Origin: Effrenium voratum
Lineage: Eukaryota > Sar > Dinophyceae > Suessiales > Symbiodiniaceae
NCBI GenBank assembly: GCA_963377175.1
Contig: CAUJNA010003291.1
Location: 1 to 64,000 of the forward strand
Length of the DNA stretch: 64,000 nucleotides
Direction: 5' to 3'
The position numbers were made by a program, and so were the translations under genes. Below the pieces are notes generated by a model. That model made no database searches and was not told the DNA's origin. It was given only the letters and a program-made list of their open reading frames with translations. Positions within the stretch are counted from its first letter, which is position 1. The number at the start of each line of letters is the position of its first letter. Positions 54,371 through 64,000 of the stretch are shown in pieces.

Positions 54371-54668
54371 TCCATTCGTGCGATTCCATCGCACCGTGTC
54401 TGTTTGCTTTGCTTACCTTTGGTTTGGAGTTGGCAGAGGGCCTGAGGGGGAAGTGGAGGGCCTTTGAATGATTTGGCTTCTAGCAATGTCTCAGAGCTGT
54501 GAGCTGTGGCGCCGCCCAAATGAACGGGAATGAATGCAGCCGCCTTGCCCAGTTGGACAGTCACCTTGCCCAGCAAGTGGCCCCTCCAAACACAAAAAAA
54601 TCTGCCCCTCAAGGACCAGCGAGTTCGGGCTCCCACGCCGCCTTCGGAGAGGACTGCCAAAGCTCAAG

Positions 54669-54805
54669 CACGTGAGCCACACTCAAAACACGGGCAGATG
54701 AGGGTCAAGGGCGTCTAGAACTAGGTGCGGATAGCCGGCTTTTTCATTCTTTACTTGGTTCTGGGTAGACCATCTTCATGCCAGGTTTTGATTGTGGATC
54801 ATGTG
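54669..54805. mobile_element. MITE-like element A, copy 3 (complete)
   Basis: 137 bp from cacgtgagccacactcaaaa to ccaggttttgattgtggatc and atgtg. Internal landmarks gcagatgagggtcaaggg, ttctttacttggttctgggt and agaccatcttcatg match copy 2. Confidence 0.85.
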
Positions 54806-55019
54806 ACTTTTGTACAACTGGGCGGGCCGTGGTTTGTGCAGAGCTTCCCAGTCGTACCTTCGTTTTTCGATACCAAGCTGCCACTCGGGTCCAAACTGAA
54901 CTGGCTATGTTAATTTTGTTGGGGACCTAAAAAGTTACTGGAGGACATGAATCCCCACTATGATGTCCAGCAAAAGGGTCCTGATAGAAATTCATAATGT
55001 TGACCCCATATCACCCCGG

Positions 55020-55335
55020 CTTATTACTTGGCAGGGGGGGGGGTGTCCCTGGTTTTAGGGGGGAATCATTATTACTGGAGGGGAACACCCCCTTATTCAT
55101 AAACTGGTTGATACGGGGTCATCATCATTCCTGTGATTTTCATGCGCCTAGAGAGAACCACAGAGTCCTAAGCCATCCTGTTGATAGGGGGGTTGATTAA
55201 TATGGCTGTGGCTCAAAACCCTGTACCCCCGTGAACGTCAAAACAGGTGGCAAATGGATGTTCATCCACCCCAAAATGCAGCCACAGGTTACGCCCCATG
55301 GTCATGTGGGTATGCGTCAAAATTAAGCCATGGGT
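55020..55335. repeat. Two inverted-repeat elements (GT-rich type and family C copy 3)
   Basis: 55030-55100 has gggggggtgtccctgg at left and ggggaacacccccttatt at right, like 40750-40812. 55203-55335 starts tggctgtggctcaaaaccct and ends gcgtcaaaattaagccatgg. Confidence 0.5.
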
Positions 55336-55339
55336 ATGG

Positions 55340-56125
55340 GAATGGGTATGGATTCTCTTTGTATCCCGTGGCCATCTCTGTTGGTTAAGTGAGTAAACGA
55401 TTTGCGACCGGCTTGCAACCACCATTGCACGGGGGTGCCTACAAAGATCGCCTGCTTCACAAGATGCGGTAACTCAGCTGGTACTTGTGCGATTTGTTTT
55501 GGCTGGCCCCAGCCGGTGCCAAGAGCCGGTGCCAAGATGGGGGGATGCCGTCAACTGTGCCCTGGTCAAAAGACCTCGCAAGCCGCAGAATGAGCTGGAA
55601 GGACCTTATAAACCATCCCAAATAGTTTCCGTTAAGGGAATTTCCGGTTTCAGTCCCACCTTCCCTATTTGGGGATGGTTCAAACTTAAACCACCACGAG
55701 TTGGACCGCAGGTTTTGGTCCATGTTTCCACTTAGTGTTCCATTTCGGGTACCTATTTGTGACCCGCAGCCATGGGTCTGCCCCTTCGCCTTGCGCCGCA
55801 GCCAGCGCCAGCTCAAGGGATTCGTTTTCTCAGGACCTCCCGCGAAGCCACGCCTGTGCCTTCGTCGAGGGTAGGGGAACCCAAGTGGCTTGCAGCAGCT
55901 GGCTGGGCTTTGCCTCGGTGTGGGCTCTTTTCCTTTATCGTGTGTGTGTGTGTGGAGGGTGGGTGGGTGGGTGGGGTGGAGTTGAAGATTCAAAGCTGCA
56001 AGAGCTGCTTGTGGCTGCTTGTGGCAAGCTTTTTCCGAAAGGCCCAATCTTCAGAATCAAAAAACAACACATCACGCGGGCTTTTGCCACATTGTCGCCC
56101 CTGGTTGTCTTCGTTCTGCGGAGGC
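55340..56125. other. No gene recognised
   Basis: Long frames at 55457-56047 and 55735-56323 lack motifs. A gtgtgtgtggagggtgggtg tract lies near 55940. Confidence 0.35.
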
Positions 56126-56127
56126 CA

Positions 56128-56720
56128 CAAGCAAGGAACGGGCGCAGCGCGTGCCGTTTTCGGAGCGCGCCCGGTTGCGGAAACTGATGCAGGACGCGGC
56201 ATTCTGCAAGGTCTTCGGACAGTTTTCTTGTTGCAGAGCTTGCGGGATCTGCGGGATCGCCGCTTCTTTTGGTTGAATGCTCTTCAACCCCCAAGGGTAG
56301 CTCGCAGCCGGGTCGGGGCGTAGGACGTGGGGGACAAGCTCTTGCTGAAGTTCCGGCAACCTCGTGATGCCTTCAAGCCGCTGAACCTTCAGAGGCTGGG
56401 CTGCCGAGGGTTCGGAAGGAGAAACATAGCCACTTGGAGCTCTTTTGTACGTGAATCTATTAAGCCGATCACGTGGACATCCACAAGAACGGACTTCATG
56501 CGACTTGTGCCGGACATTGCAGCAAGCTAGCGATCCCAAGCCGCATTGCAGGCTGGGGAGAATCTCTCGGGATGAGCTGTGTGCCTTCTTCCGAGGATTT
56601 GGGCACCCGCAGGCCTGCCATGATCTTGAAAGCTCGCAAGCCTGTGATCAACTTCTGAGGAGGTTGCCGATTGGGTGTACGACCTGCTCAAGGACCAGAT
56701 TGAAGATGTGTACCCTTTCA
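56128..56720 (+). CDS. Exon cluster with an EF-hand-like segment
   Basis: Islands: about 56130-56225 (KERAQRVPFSERARLRKLMQ, DAAFCKVFGQFS), then after ttgttgcag SLRDLRDRRFFWLNALQP, about 56325-56400 (VGDKLLLKFRQPRDAFKPLN), and 56550-56640 (GRISRDELCAFFRGFGH), which looks like the second half of an EF-hand. A first half may be in the 56455-56500 frame (HVDIHKNGLHAT). Borders are uncertain. Probably part of the same Ca2+-binding gene as the exons at 57.2-59.4 kb. Confidence 0.45.
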
Positions 56721-56969
56721 GGGGTTCTTAGCTCTGCGCCTTTGCGCGGAGAGTTTTAGGCCTCAATGAATGAATGTCAAGCTGGGCTGAGTTGGGGTTG
56801 TCGCTCAGCCCCTGCGTGGCCTTTCCCTGCCGTGATGAGTTGGTTCATTGCTTGGTTGGTTCGGTTTTTAGTTCAGTTCGTTTTGGTTCACATCGGCTCG
56901 GATGGTTTATGTGTGTGCGCTGGCTGGCTGTGAACTACGGGCATTTCAAGCCAGGCGCCCAGTCTCACG

Positions 56970-56982
56970 CCGGAGAGAGAGA

Positions 56983-57029
<47 letters not shown>

Positions 57030-57056
57030 AGAGAGGGAGAGGGAGAGGGAGAGAAA
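56970..57056. repeat. (GA)n microsatellite
   Basis: gagagagaggga units, about 85 bp. Confidence 0.95.
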
Positions 57057-57173
57057 AGAGGGGCAGACCATTTTGCATCATGTTTGCCACGCGGTCCGAG
57101 CGCAGTTCTTCCCCACCTTTTTGGGTCAGCGTCAGCTCCTCGATTTACATGGCCCCGCCATGTGTTTGGTCCA

Positions 57174-57287
57174 TCAGCCTTCCAGGATGGCCGCGGGGAT
57201 TTGGAGTACACCGTCTTCATGTCGCACTTTGAGTCCATTCTGGGGTGTGGGGCCAAGAGATGTGTGAAGCGGCCATGGGGTGAATGA
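57174..57287 (+). CDS. EF-hand-like exon
   Basis: The frame reads FQDGRGDLEYTVFMSHFESI then LGCGAKRC. DGRGDLEYTVF fits the central and C-terminal part of an EF-hand loop (G, hydrophobic, Glu) followed by its helix. The first loop Asp is probably in the preceding exon. Confidence 0.45.
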   Translation, partial: SAFQDGRGDLEYTVFMSHFESILGCGAKRCVKRPWGE

Positions 57288-57289
57288 GC

Positions 57290-58380
57290 ATGACTAGCCA
57301 GCTTTCTTGTGGGCGTGTGGGTTTTTGAGGCTGCCCTTTCAGCACGGTTTAAAGGGAAGCCAAGCGGACAAGCGCAGATTGTTGAAGGGTCGCCCTATTG
57401 CGATACATGCCCTTCTAGTTTTCAAAAGCTGGTTGAACCTGGGTCATCTTGACCCTCAATGGAATCACTGGGTGAGCAAGAAAGCTTCGGCGCGGGGGAA
57501 TCTCACCGCGAGGCGCAACTTCCGTGCGCTGTCGCAGCCTCCGGTGCTTGTGATCCCGGACCCCATCGCCTGCATGGAGGCTTGGTGCTGCGTGCGTGGC
57601 ACGCGAAGCACCCGCCAAGCGCAAGATGATCTTTGCCTCTTTTTTTTCGCGGGGCGCGCCGGGGACACCATGCAGGCTTTCGGGGTTTGTGGGGTCTTGG
57701 CAGACTGGCAAAAGCAGTCCGATCGGAACGCCGATTCCCGTCTATCTTTTGCCTTTTTCGCGATGAAACCCCTTGCCTGTGCGGGGCATCAATGATGCAC
57801 TGCCGGGTGGATGGGCTTGTGGTGAGTTTAAGGACGATTTCTCGCCTCACCTCCATTCACCTTGCTGGTGCTGAGCAGGGAATGAGGGAATGACCCCAAC
57901 AAACCATCCAACTGGTGGTTTCCTTTATTCGGGAATCCCCATATTTCCCCCATGCCCTACTTTCCGCACCGATCGCGAGTTCACGTTGGGTTGAAAAAAG
58001 CGAGCGGCGCTGCAGGTCAACAAGACTGTGGACGTCTTGAAGCCGACGCCTCAGAGCTTGCGATCGGGGCAATCGGCCTTTAGTAGTGTGTTTTCTCCCC
58101 CAAAGTCACCTGAAAGAGGTACGGATTTCGAATCAGTTTCGGGATTTGAGCGGAAATGCACTCCACTTTTCATGATTAAACGTTTTAAACGCGGACCGTA
58201 TTTCAAGCCAAGCTTGAATCAAGTTCAAACTATCCCAGCCTACAGAAAATGATCACTAAGACAAGGGGCGCTTCACGTGGCCAGCGGACGGCTGCGACTC
58301 GCAGCCAGGCGCTTCCTGATGTCCAAGTGCAGCAGCCTCCAGGAGGCGAGCGCCGCGACGTAGCGTCCGCGGCCCGCGGC
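57290..58380. other. No gene recognised
   Basis: Frames at 57307-57795 and on the opposite strand lack motifs. Apparently intronic. Confidence 0.35.
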
Positions 58381-58382
58381 CC

Positions 58383-58453
58383 GCGCTTGGCATCCAGGCC
58401 TACCGCCTGCTGGATGCCAACAAGGATGGGAAGGCCCCGGAAGTCCGGGAGTA
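58383..58453 (+). CDS. EF-hand exon
   Basis: The frame reads LGIQAYRLLDANKDGKAPEV, ending VRE and TAA. The loop DANKDGKAPEV has Asp, Asn, Asp and Gly in the canonical places, but a Pro where a hydrophobic residue is usual. The exon may begin further left in GC-rich sequence (58275-58380). Confidence 0.55.
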
Positions 58454-58495
58454 AAGGGCTTAAGGACACATATCTTGACAGCTATTGGGTTGGAT

Positions 58496-58684
58496 CTTTA
58501 GACTTTAACTTTTTGGGAAACAAAGGTGCTTTCCACTAAACCCCCCCAAAAGTTAAACTTTTTGCAGGGGTGTGAACAGCAACCAAGATACGGGGTTCTC
58601 TTTTTTTGAGGGTACCTGTTTGGTGGTCGTTTTAAAGGGAAACTAAAGGAACACTAACCTTTTGGAGGGTTCCCTCAAAAAAAA
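58496..58684. mobile_element. Two adjacent foldback elements
   Basis: 58496-58565 has tttaactttttggg at left and cccaaaagttaaac at right. 58601-58684 has ttttttgagggtacc at left and gggttccctcaaaaaa at right. Both are short and without ORFs. Confidence 0.65.
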
Positions 58685-58689
58685 CAAAC

Positions 58690-59285
58690 CCAAGGGCTTG
58701 CTTGACTCATATGATTCACATGTCAATTGAAGATTGGGCCTACGGTAGTGCATGATGTGCGCAGGTTACGCAAGCAGAGCTACGTGCCTTTGCCAAGAAG
58801 CGGGGGAACCCAATCTGCAGATTTCAGACTTCGGCCTGGCGTTTGCTCCAAGAACCGCGTCCCAGACGACTTGTCCGTGCCGGGTTTGTGCTTCTCATCC
58901 TGCCCCGTTGAGACCTGGCTTGGAAGAAAGCACCCAAAGTGCCTACTGCATGCTGGAAGGGGCTTTAAGCAAGTCAGATGAATGCTTTGTACGTGCGGCA
59001 TGCCTGGCGATTTGCCTCAGACTGTGTTGGATAAGTGTCTGTCTTTTTACAAAATCATGCAGTTTCAAATCAGGCATGAGCGACACGGACGCGGGCGTAA
59101 GACACGAACTACTTTTTTGCGATAGGCACAGTTGCCGTTGGACAAACGCAGTAGCTGCCTGACTTTTGACGGTGCGGCGCTACAAGTTTCAGAGCGTTTT
59201 TCTTTGCCAGTTCCTGCAACACTGTACCTCTCTCTCCACTCTTCTTGTAAGAATCTCCCAGATGTTTCCCGCAGCCGGTCTTCTG
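58690..59285. other. No gene recognised
   Basis: The frame at 58752-59162 (NLQISDFGLAFAPRTASQTT) recalls a kinase DFG-type phrase, but nothing else supports a kinase. Treated as unassigned. Confidence 0.3.
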
Positions 59286-59289
59286 AGAT

Positions 59290-59422
59290 TCTGCTTTCCC
59301 GGGAGCATGGCGTCAGCTTGAGGCTGGGAGTGGCAGCGGTCTCGGCGGACCAGCTGTTCCATGCGCTGGATGTGGATGGTGTGGGCTGCCTGGATGCAAA
59401 AAGGCCACGGGGTGAGGAGTGA
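59290..59422 (+). CDS. EF-hand exon
   Basis: The frame reads EHGVSLRLGVAAVSADQLFH then ALDVDGVGCLDAKR. The loop D-x-D-G-x-G-x-L-D is a good calcium-site start after an amphipathic helix. The stop at 59422 may lie in the following intron. Confidence 0.55.
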
Positions 59423-59424
59423 GA

Positions 59425-60285
59425 GGAGATAGGAGGCTTTTTGGCCCGGATTTGTGCGAAAAGCGTCCTGTGCTTGGCAATGCTCTTCCAAGCGGCGGCC
59501 ACTTGAGCCAAGCTGCCGAAGCGCGGGCCTCCTGGATGTAAACCTAAATGCATGTGTGTGTGTATACAAATGACTGTTTTTCAACTGGAGTAGATATACA
59601 CGTGTAGCTTTTTTGTTCTCCCTATGAATCGGGCACAGAGAGCATTCATGTCTCCAACTTCACAGAATCCACAGAGTGTAGCGCAGGTTCAGCAGGAAGC
59701 CATGAATGCGAGCCAGTTGCCGACCACAAAGAAACATTTGATGATCTCTCCCATGCCACCTTTAGTTTTTTTTTGGTTCGCCATGTGGGCGAGGTCAGCA
59801 GGTGGGTGTCATCCATGGTAGTGCCCCTGGGTATCCCTCGTTGGCCCTCCAAATTCGCGCGCGCGCGAACGCGCTCGAGGCTGCATCAACTTCTTACAGC
59901 CCAGCTCCCAGCTGGGCATCCAATCGCGAGGTCAGCGGGGTCAGCGGATTCGCCGATTCTGAGGTTCACACGCCTTTTCCCAGATCCCAGGGAGGTTGAT
60001 CCAGGCGCGCCGCAAAAGAAACCCATGGGTGCTGCACGGCTTTGCATCCTGCGACTTAGCATTCTTTCCAACAGATGGCTGCGGTTTTTCGTCTCGTCCT
60101 TCCTCTTGGAGCAAATCGACCCTGGACACAGCTCATGTTGCCAACACTTAAACAAACGTCAGAAGCGCATTTGTTTAGGGATAAAGGCCCACATCTTCGT
60201 GGCAACATGTTTTTGCATGTTGCGCAGGTAGTAGGGCCACAACCCTGTAGCCACGCACACGGCATTTCGCTGAGGCTCGTGTTGT
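59425..60285. other. No gene recognised
   Basis: Mixed composition without exon-like frames that carry motifs. Confidence 0.35.
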
Positions 60286-60289
60286 GAAG

Positions 60290-60482
60290 CCTCTATTTAG
60301 ATGAACATATGTTTATGTATTTATTCGGGTTATATGGTGTTATATCTATAAAATAATTTGGTTTAATAATAAATCAATATTTATATGAATTAATATGTTT
60401 GGGGAAGAAATAAATGAATTGTGATATATTATTTTAAATTCTTTTATATTGTATATTAGCATATTTCCTAGCAAATTAAAAG
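60290..60482. other. AT-rich island
   Basis: About 190 bp very rich in A and T (for example tttggtttaataataaatca) between GC-balanced flanks. The minus-strand reading is Ile/Asn/Leu-rich (NIKEFKIIYHNSFISSPNIL), like organelle protein, but too short to name. Could be an organelle-derived insertion or a low-complexity repeat. Confidence 0.5.
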
Positions 60483-61812
60483 AGGATGTTCTTGATATTA
60501 CTCGGCATGTGCTATGAAGGGGTGGATGATGTGAAGCGCTGTTGCGGGGATGGTCTGAATGTCCAACAAAGACGCCGTTTCCCAAATCAGGCAAATTTCG
60601 CGTAAGCTTCGCGTAGGCGTCGCGTAGGCATGACGTCTACGATGCAACTTTCGGAGCGGCCAAGGTGTGCTTTCGAGTACGTTTTTCGATCTGGAGCTGC
60701 CCAAGGTGTGCCATACTGACAAGTTGCGCTGCTTGTGTGGAGCTGCCAAAAGTGTACGTCGTGTACTAAACTTGTACTGAAAAGTTGTGATTTCCTGGCT
60801 GGTACTGCCAAAGTAGTTTGGCGCCCCCCTAAACGTGTTGAGTCGCATTGTCGCGTTGGTCTCGCGTAGGTGTTTTTGCGGGAGTGGTCGCTCTTGGCTT
60901 AGGCGGCGTAGGCATGGCAAAAGCAAGTCAAAACATGATAAGGCCCTCCACCCGACAAACATTGCCCAATTGCCTGCAGGCAGCAGTGGGCAAGATGCAT
61001 GGACGACTCCTCGCGTTGCTCGTTTGCGCCAGAGTTAGGAACGGATAGACTCGCGCCGCCGAAATGGCCGCGCGTGTGCCACACCGGCTCTTTTTATTTT
61101 TGAGCTGGGGCATCTCCGGAGGACTTGCCGCCGCTCTTTATCCTTATTGGGTCTGCTTTTGATCGTAGAGAAGAGAAAGCACCAGGATGCCTTGAGATGG
61201 AATGGTTTGCCATTGCCACGTGTTTTACAAGAACGAAGATGCCACATCGACCCGGGCATGGGGTGCTTGCTCCCATCCTTGCGTCGACCAGCCCGAACCC
61301 CTGGCGGCCAAAGGCCCTTGGGGTGCTGATAGTTATGGCCTGCAGGTGTGTGTCGCACATGCGTGCAGGGAAGTAGATATTGATTTGCAGGCATTCAGAA
61401 AATCTTCAGCATGTCTGCTGCTTGGAGTTTGTTGCGCTGGTAGGCTGGGAGGGTCCCGGGGGCAGTGTGTCTTACGAGAGGCTCATCTGACAGATGGCAG
61501 ATACATGTGATACTCGCTTCACTTACCCATACACCATGCCAGCTGATTCTGCCTGGTTAATGCGAAGGACATCAAAGAGCCAAGCACTGTGAGCAACATC
61601 CTTGCCCGATAGTGGCAGCAAGCCCTTACAAAAAAACGAGAGACTCGCACCTCTTGCAGATCCACGCGTGCCTTTCGGCGAGGCCTCTGGACGCAATGTC
61701 AGAGGCTAAGGGCAAAGATGACCCCTTAGCGGATTCTTGGCAGAGCAGAGAGGCTGTGCACGCGCGCGCCTGACTCACTCTTGGTGTATTTGGATTTGCT
61801 TCCTAAAGACAG
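60483..61812. other. No gene recognised; degenerate spaced repeats
   Basis: ggagcNgccNaaNgtgt-like phrases recur near 60653, 60694, 60741 and 60801, and cgcgtaggc near 60600-60630 and 60866. No coding signal is firm. Confidence 0.35.
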
Positions 61813-61814
61813 GC

Positions 61815-62006
61815 AGGAAAAACCAGTCGATCCAGCCCCAGCTCAGTGAGCTCATAAGAAGATCTGTTCGAGCTTTCAATGTGGACATTTCAAGACTTCC
61901 CTGCTGCAGAGATGGGAAGGCAACAGTCAAATGGCCTTATGCATTCTTGCAAATCACGGAAGCCTTTGCGGCCAACAAGTACCAAGTGAACCAAGCGGAA
62001 AGCTAG
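61815..62006 (+). CDS. Candidate exon
   Basis: The frame reads SIQPQLSELIRRSVRAFNVD, KATVKWPYAFLQITEAF and AANKYQVNQAES to a TAG. It is a helical, amphipathic sequence without a recognised family. Confidence 0.35.
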   Translation, partial: RKNQSIQPQLSELIRRSVRAFNVDISRLPCCRDGKATVKWPYAFLQITEAFAANKYQVNQAES

Positions 62007-62159
62007 GGCATGCGATCACAATGGTTGAAACACAGATGTCGCAAATCGTTTTGCCGGAGGCCAAGTTTTGTTGGTCCAATTTAAAAGGAAAGAACTTGGT
62101 CCAACTTGAAAGGAAAGAGCTTGTGCTTAATTCGCTGTTGCAAGTCAGGGCTCTTTTCG

Positions 62160-62779
62160 GGCTTTGTGACGCCCGTGCGAACGCTTGAGGAAGTGAAGGC
62201 CGCGCTTGACCGGCCCCTGGGCTGCAATCCGCGCGCTATCTGCCATGTGGTGGGGGGGGGGGGGGTTTGGGTTGGGTCAGCGAGGCAAATGCGGGACATT
62301 CCATTTCAGCGCTTCGACCAGTTGTACGAAGGCCGCTTCAGCTGCATTGGCTTCGCCTGGGGGGGGCTTTGTTTCAGTTACTTGCAATGGTGCTCGGTAT
62401 GGCGGGCTTGGGAATGAACCTCGAGATTCACTGAAAGGAAACCTTTGGGGATGGTTTGGCCTCATGCCCTGGTGGAGACCAGCAAAACAACCAGCTGAAC
62501 TGCTTTGCTGAATAGCTTTGCTGCAAGACTTTTCTGGACCTTTCCCCCCCAGAAGGACATTCAATCTCATACTTTGGCGGTTCAGTCAACCAAACGAGCT
62601 GCAGTTCTCTCTTCTGTGCCTTGTGTGTTGTTGCAGCCCGCGGCCCGCAAGCTGCCCGCGGCCGGTGGTTGTCTCCGAGGTCCGGAGTTTGCGGACGCCC
62701 GCTTCGCCGAGCTGGTGCCATGGGGCAGAGATCAGACCTTCACCGGGCTGGCGCATGGCACTCCGAGCCTCGGTGCCTA
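62160..62779 (+). CDS. Candidate exons of an unrecognised gene
   Basis: Islands: 62160-62250 (TPVRTLEEVKAALDRPLGCN), about 62285-62360 (MRDIPFQRFDQLYEGRFSCI), and 62637-62779 (ARKLPAAGGCLRGPEFADAR, FAELVPWGRDQTFTGLAHG, ending at TAG). Separated by G/T-rich, intron-like sequence. No domain was recognised. Confidence 0.35.
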
Positions 62780-63340
62780 GGGAGCGCTGCGATGCAGTCA
62801 GTTGCCCTCCCACTTGGAACCGGACGTTCGGGGCCGGGTCCCTTTAAAAGGACAAAGGTCCAAACCGGGACCCCCCCAAAACGTCAGGTTGCATGTTTAT
62901 TGGTGGGTGGGCAACTGCAATTTTGGAAATCGTAGCTGTGGATTGGCATGACGCGTGGCGTGAGGCAACGGGAAATCGGGAAATCGGGAAATGGATGTTC
63001 TACATTTTCTTTGTTTGCATTTGGACGGGGCCTGGAAAGTCACTCGTGCACTTTCTTGATACGTTGGCCGTTATCTTGTGCAAGTGTCATAGCCTCGTGG
63101 GATATGTTCGCTGGGTTGCTCAGCCGAGGAAGGGCGAGCATACCCCACATGGCTGGGGAAGCTTGGCAGCCGGTTGATAGCGCGTAGTGGCTGTGTTGCG
63201 TGCACATGCCAACACGAGCTTGCAAAAAGAGACGCATTTGGATGGCTTTGGAGCTTGAAACAAGAGAAACTTTTTAAGGTCCTTCGTTCGCGAGAGGGGG
63301 CTAGTTGCGTTTCAGGGCGTTTCTCTAAATGGGGACCCTC
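62780..63340. other. Intron-like, no gene recognised
   Basis: 62838-62882 contains gggtccctttaaaaggac and cgggacccccccaaaacg, a short inverted pair like other intronic foldbacks. Confidence 0.35.
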
Positions 63341-63344
63341 CAGG

Positions 63345-63550
63345 TAGCTGGTTTCCTTTTGGTTTCCCTTTAAAACCATCCAACACTCCAGGTAGCTGGT
63401 TTCCTTTTGGTTTGCCTTTAAAACCATCCAAACACGGGGCCTCGTATTTTCGTTTCCTTTTCGCTTCCCTTTTAAAAAAGAGAAAAGAAAACAGGGTCCC
63501 TCATTTTCGTTCTCTTTTGGTTTTCCTTTAAACCCATCCAAAAGAAGGGT
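63345..63550. repeat. Tandem ggtttcc(ttttggtttccc)tttaaaacc repeats
   Basis: Four uneven copies of ttccttttggtttccctt followed by taaaaccatccaa. Single copies of the same phrase occur in other introns. Confidence 0.8.
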
Positions 63551-64000
63551 CCCTTATGTTGAGCAAGCCCCGGTTCTGGCCCAGGCGTGCTGGAGCATCA
63601 CGAGGGCTTCATGCAGGCCTGCGCCGTCTGGCGAGATGCCTGGCGGATCAGCTTGAAATTCCAATTAGTCGCGTTCGCATGGGTGCCCCCAAAGAAGGGG
63701 GTGCAACTGGGGTCATCATTTTGACGGCTTTCTGGGAGTTATCAAAAAGTCAGAAAATGGAATCGGTTGTTTCCCTTTGAGCCGCCCCTTAGAGGTTAAA
63801 TTTGATGATGGTAAAATAAAGAAGCCGGTGCAAGCCTAAGAGCCACGCCCGGAAAGCCAGCAGAGAGCAGTGGGCTTTGAGTCTCCTTTTTTTTTCGGCC
63901 TCCCTCCCCCCCCCCCCCCGCCCTCGCCCCGTTTTTTTTCTCCTCAGTTCTGAGCGCGATTCTGGGATCTCAGGATGGGGTCGCAGATGGGCCGGGCATG
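63551..64000. other. Window end; possible splice acceptor at 63946
   Basis: A long C/T tract (63888-63944) ends in ttctcctcag and may lead into an exon cut by the window edge. Nothing else was recognised. Confidence 0.35.

Noticed and set aside
58825..58860. Kinase-like DFGLAF phrase
   Set aside because: No glycine loop, catalytic HRD or APE motif lies nearby in any consistent frame.
59502..59511. Second spliced-leader-like match on the minus strand (ttggctcaag)
   Set aside because: Only ten bases match and the upstream bases differ from the leader; chance is likely.

Overview
This window looks like nuclear DNA of a dinoflagellate, most likely a Symbiodiniaceae-type alga. The reasons are: short GC-rich exons separated by poly-T and poly-G rich introns with loose splice borders; Ty1/copia polyproteins of the kind common in Symbiodinium; Ala/Arg-rich reverse transcriptases of a family abundant in those genomes; and large TGTA/ACAT microsatellite tracts. 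No bacterial operons, rRNA, tRNA or CRISPR arrays are visible. Assignments rest on reading translated frames by eye, and no search was run.

Region by region. 0.2-0.7 kb holds a large inverted repeat. 2.0-5.9 kb is a decayed endogenous Polinton-like virus: a D12-class adenine methyltransferase and a CxHGR zinc-repeat protein on the minus strand, diverging from an A32-like packaging ATPase, a probable virion protein, a Lys/Pro/Ala-rich protein and two small ORFs on the plus strand. 5.9-6.2 kb is a TGTAATG-type microsatellite island. 8.8-15 kb is a graveyard of one non-LTR reverse transcriptase family in both orientations, flanked by palindromic repeats. 17.3-18.1 kb carries an intact PX-like/F-box ORF.

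21.0-34.3 kb is the most striking part: a copia-like retroelement (gag, protease, integrase, reverse transcriptase, RNase H) with a C5-methyltransferase-like domain between integrase and reverse transcriptase. It is followed, in matching base composition, by a second coding block with a Tpt1/KptA-like RNA 2'-phosphotransferase domain and an endonuclease/exonuclease/phosphatase-like domain. The reverse transcriptase is split inside its catalytic box by a 1.4-kb microsatellite island whose last 240 bases are nearly identical to the island at 5.9-6.2 kb. The whole retroelement seems to sit in an intron between two exons of one host gene (20.6 and 34.9 kb).

35-64 kb is host gene territory: a multi-exon SLC44/choline-transporter-like gene (41.7-45.2 kb), an unrecognised helical protein (48.2-48.95 kb), a PX-domain gene in three exons (51.9-52.8 kb) and scattered EF-hand exons (50.3, 56.5, 57.2, 58.4 and 59.3 kb). 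The introns are full of 80-180 bp inverted-repeat elements of several families. Some recur next to exons, as introner-like elements would.
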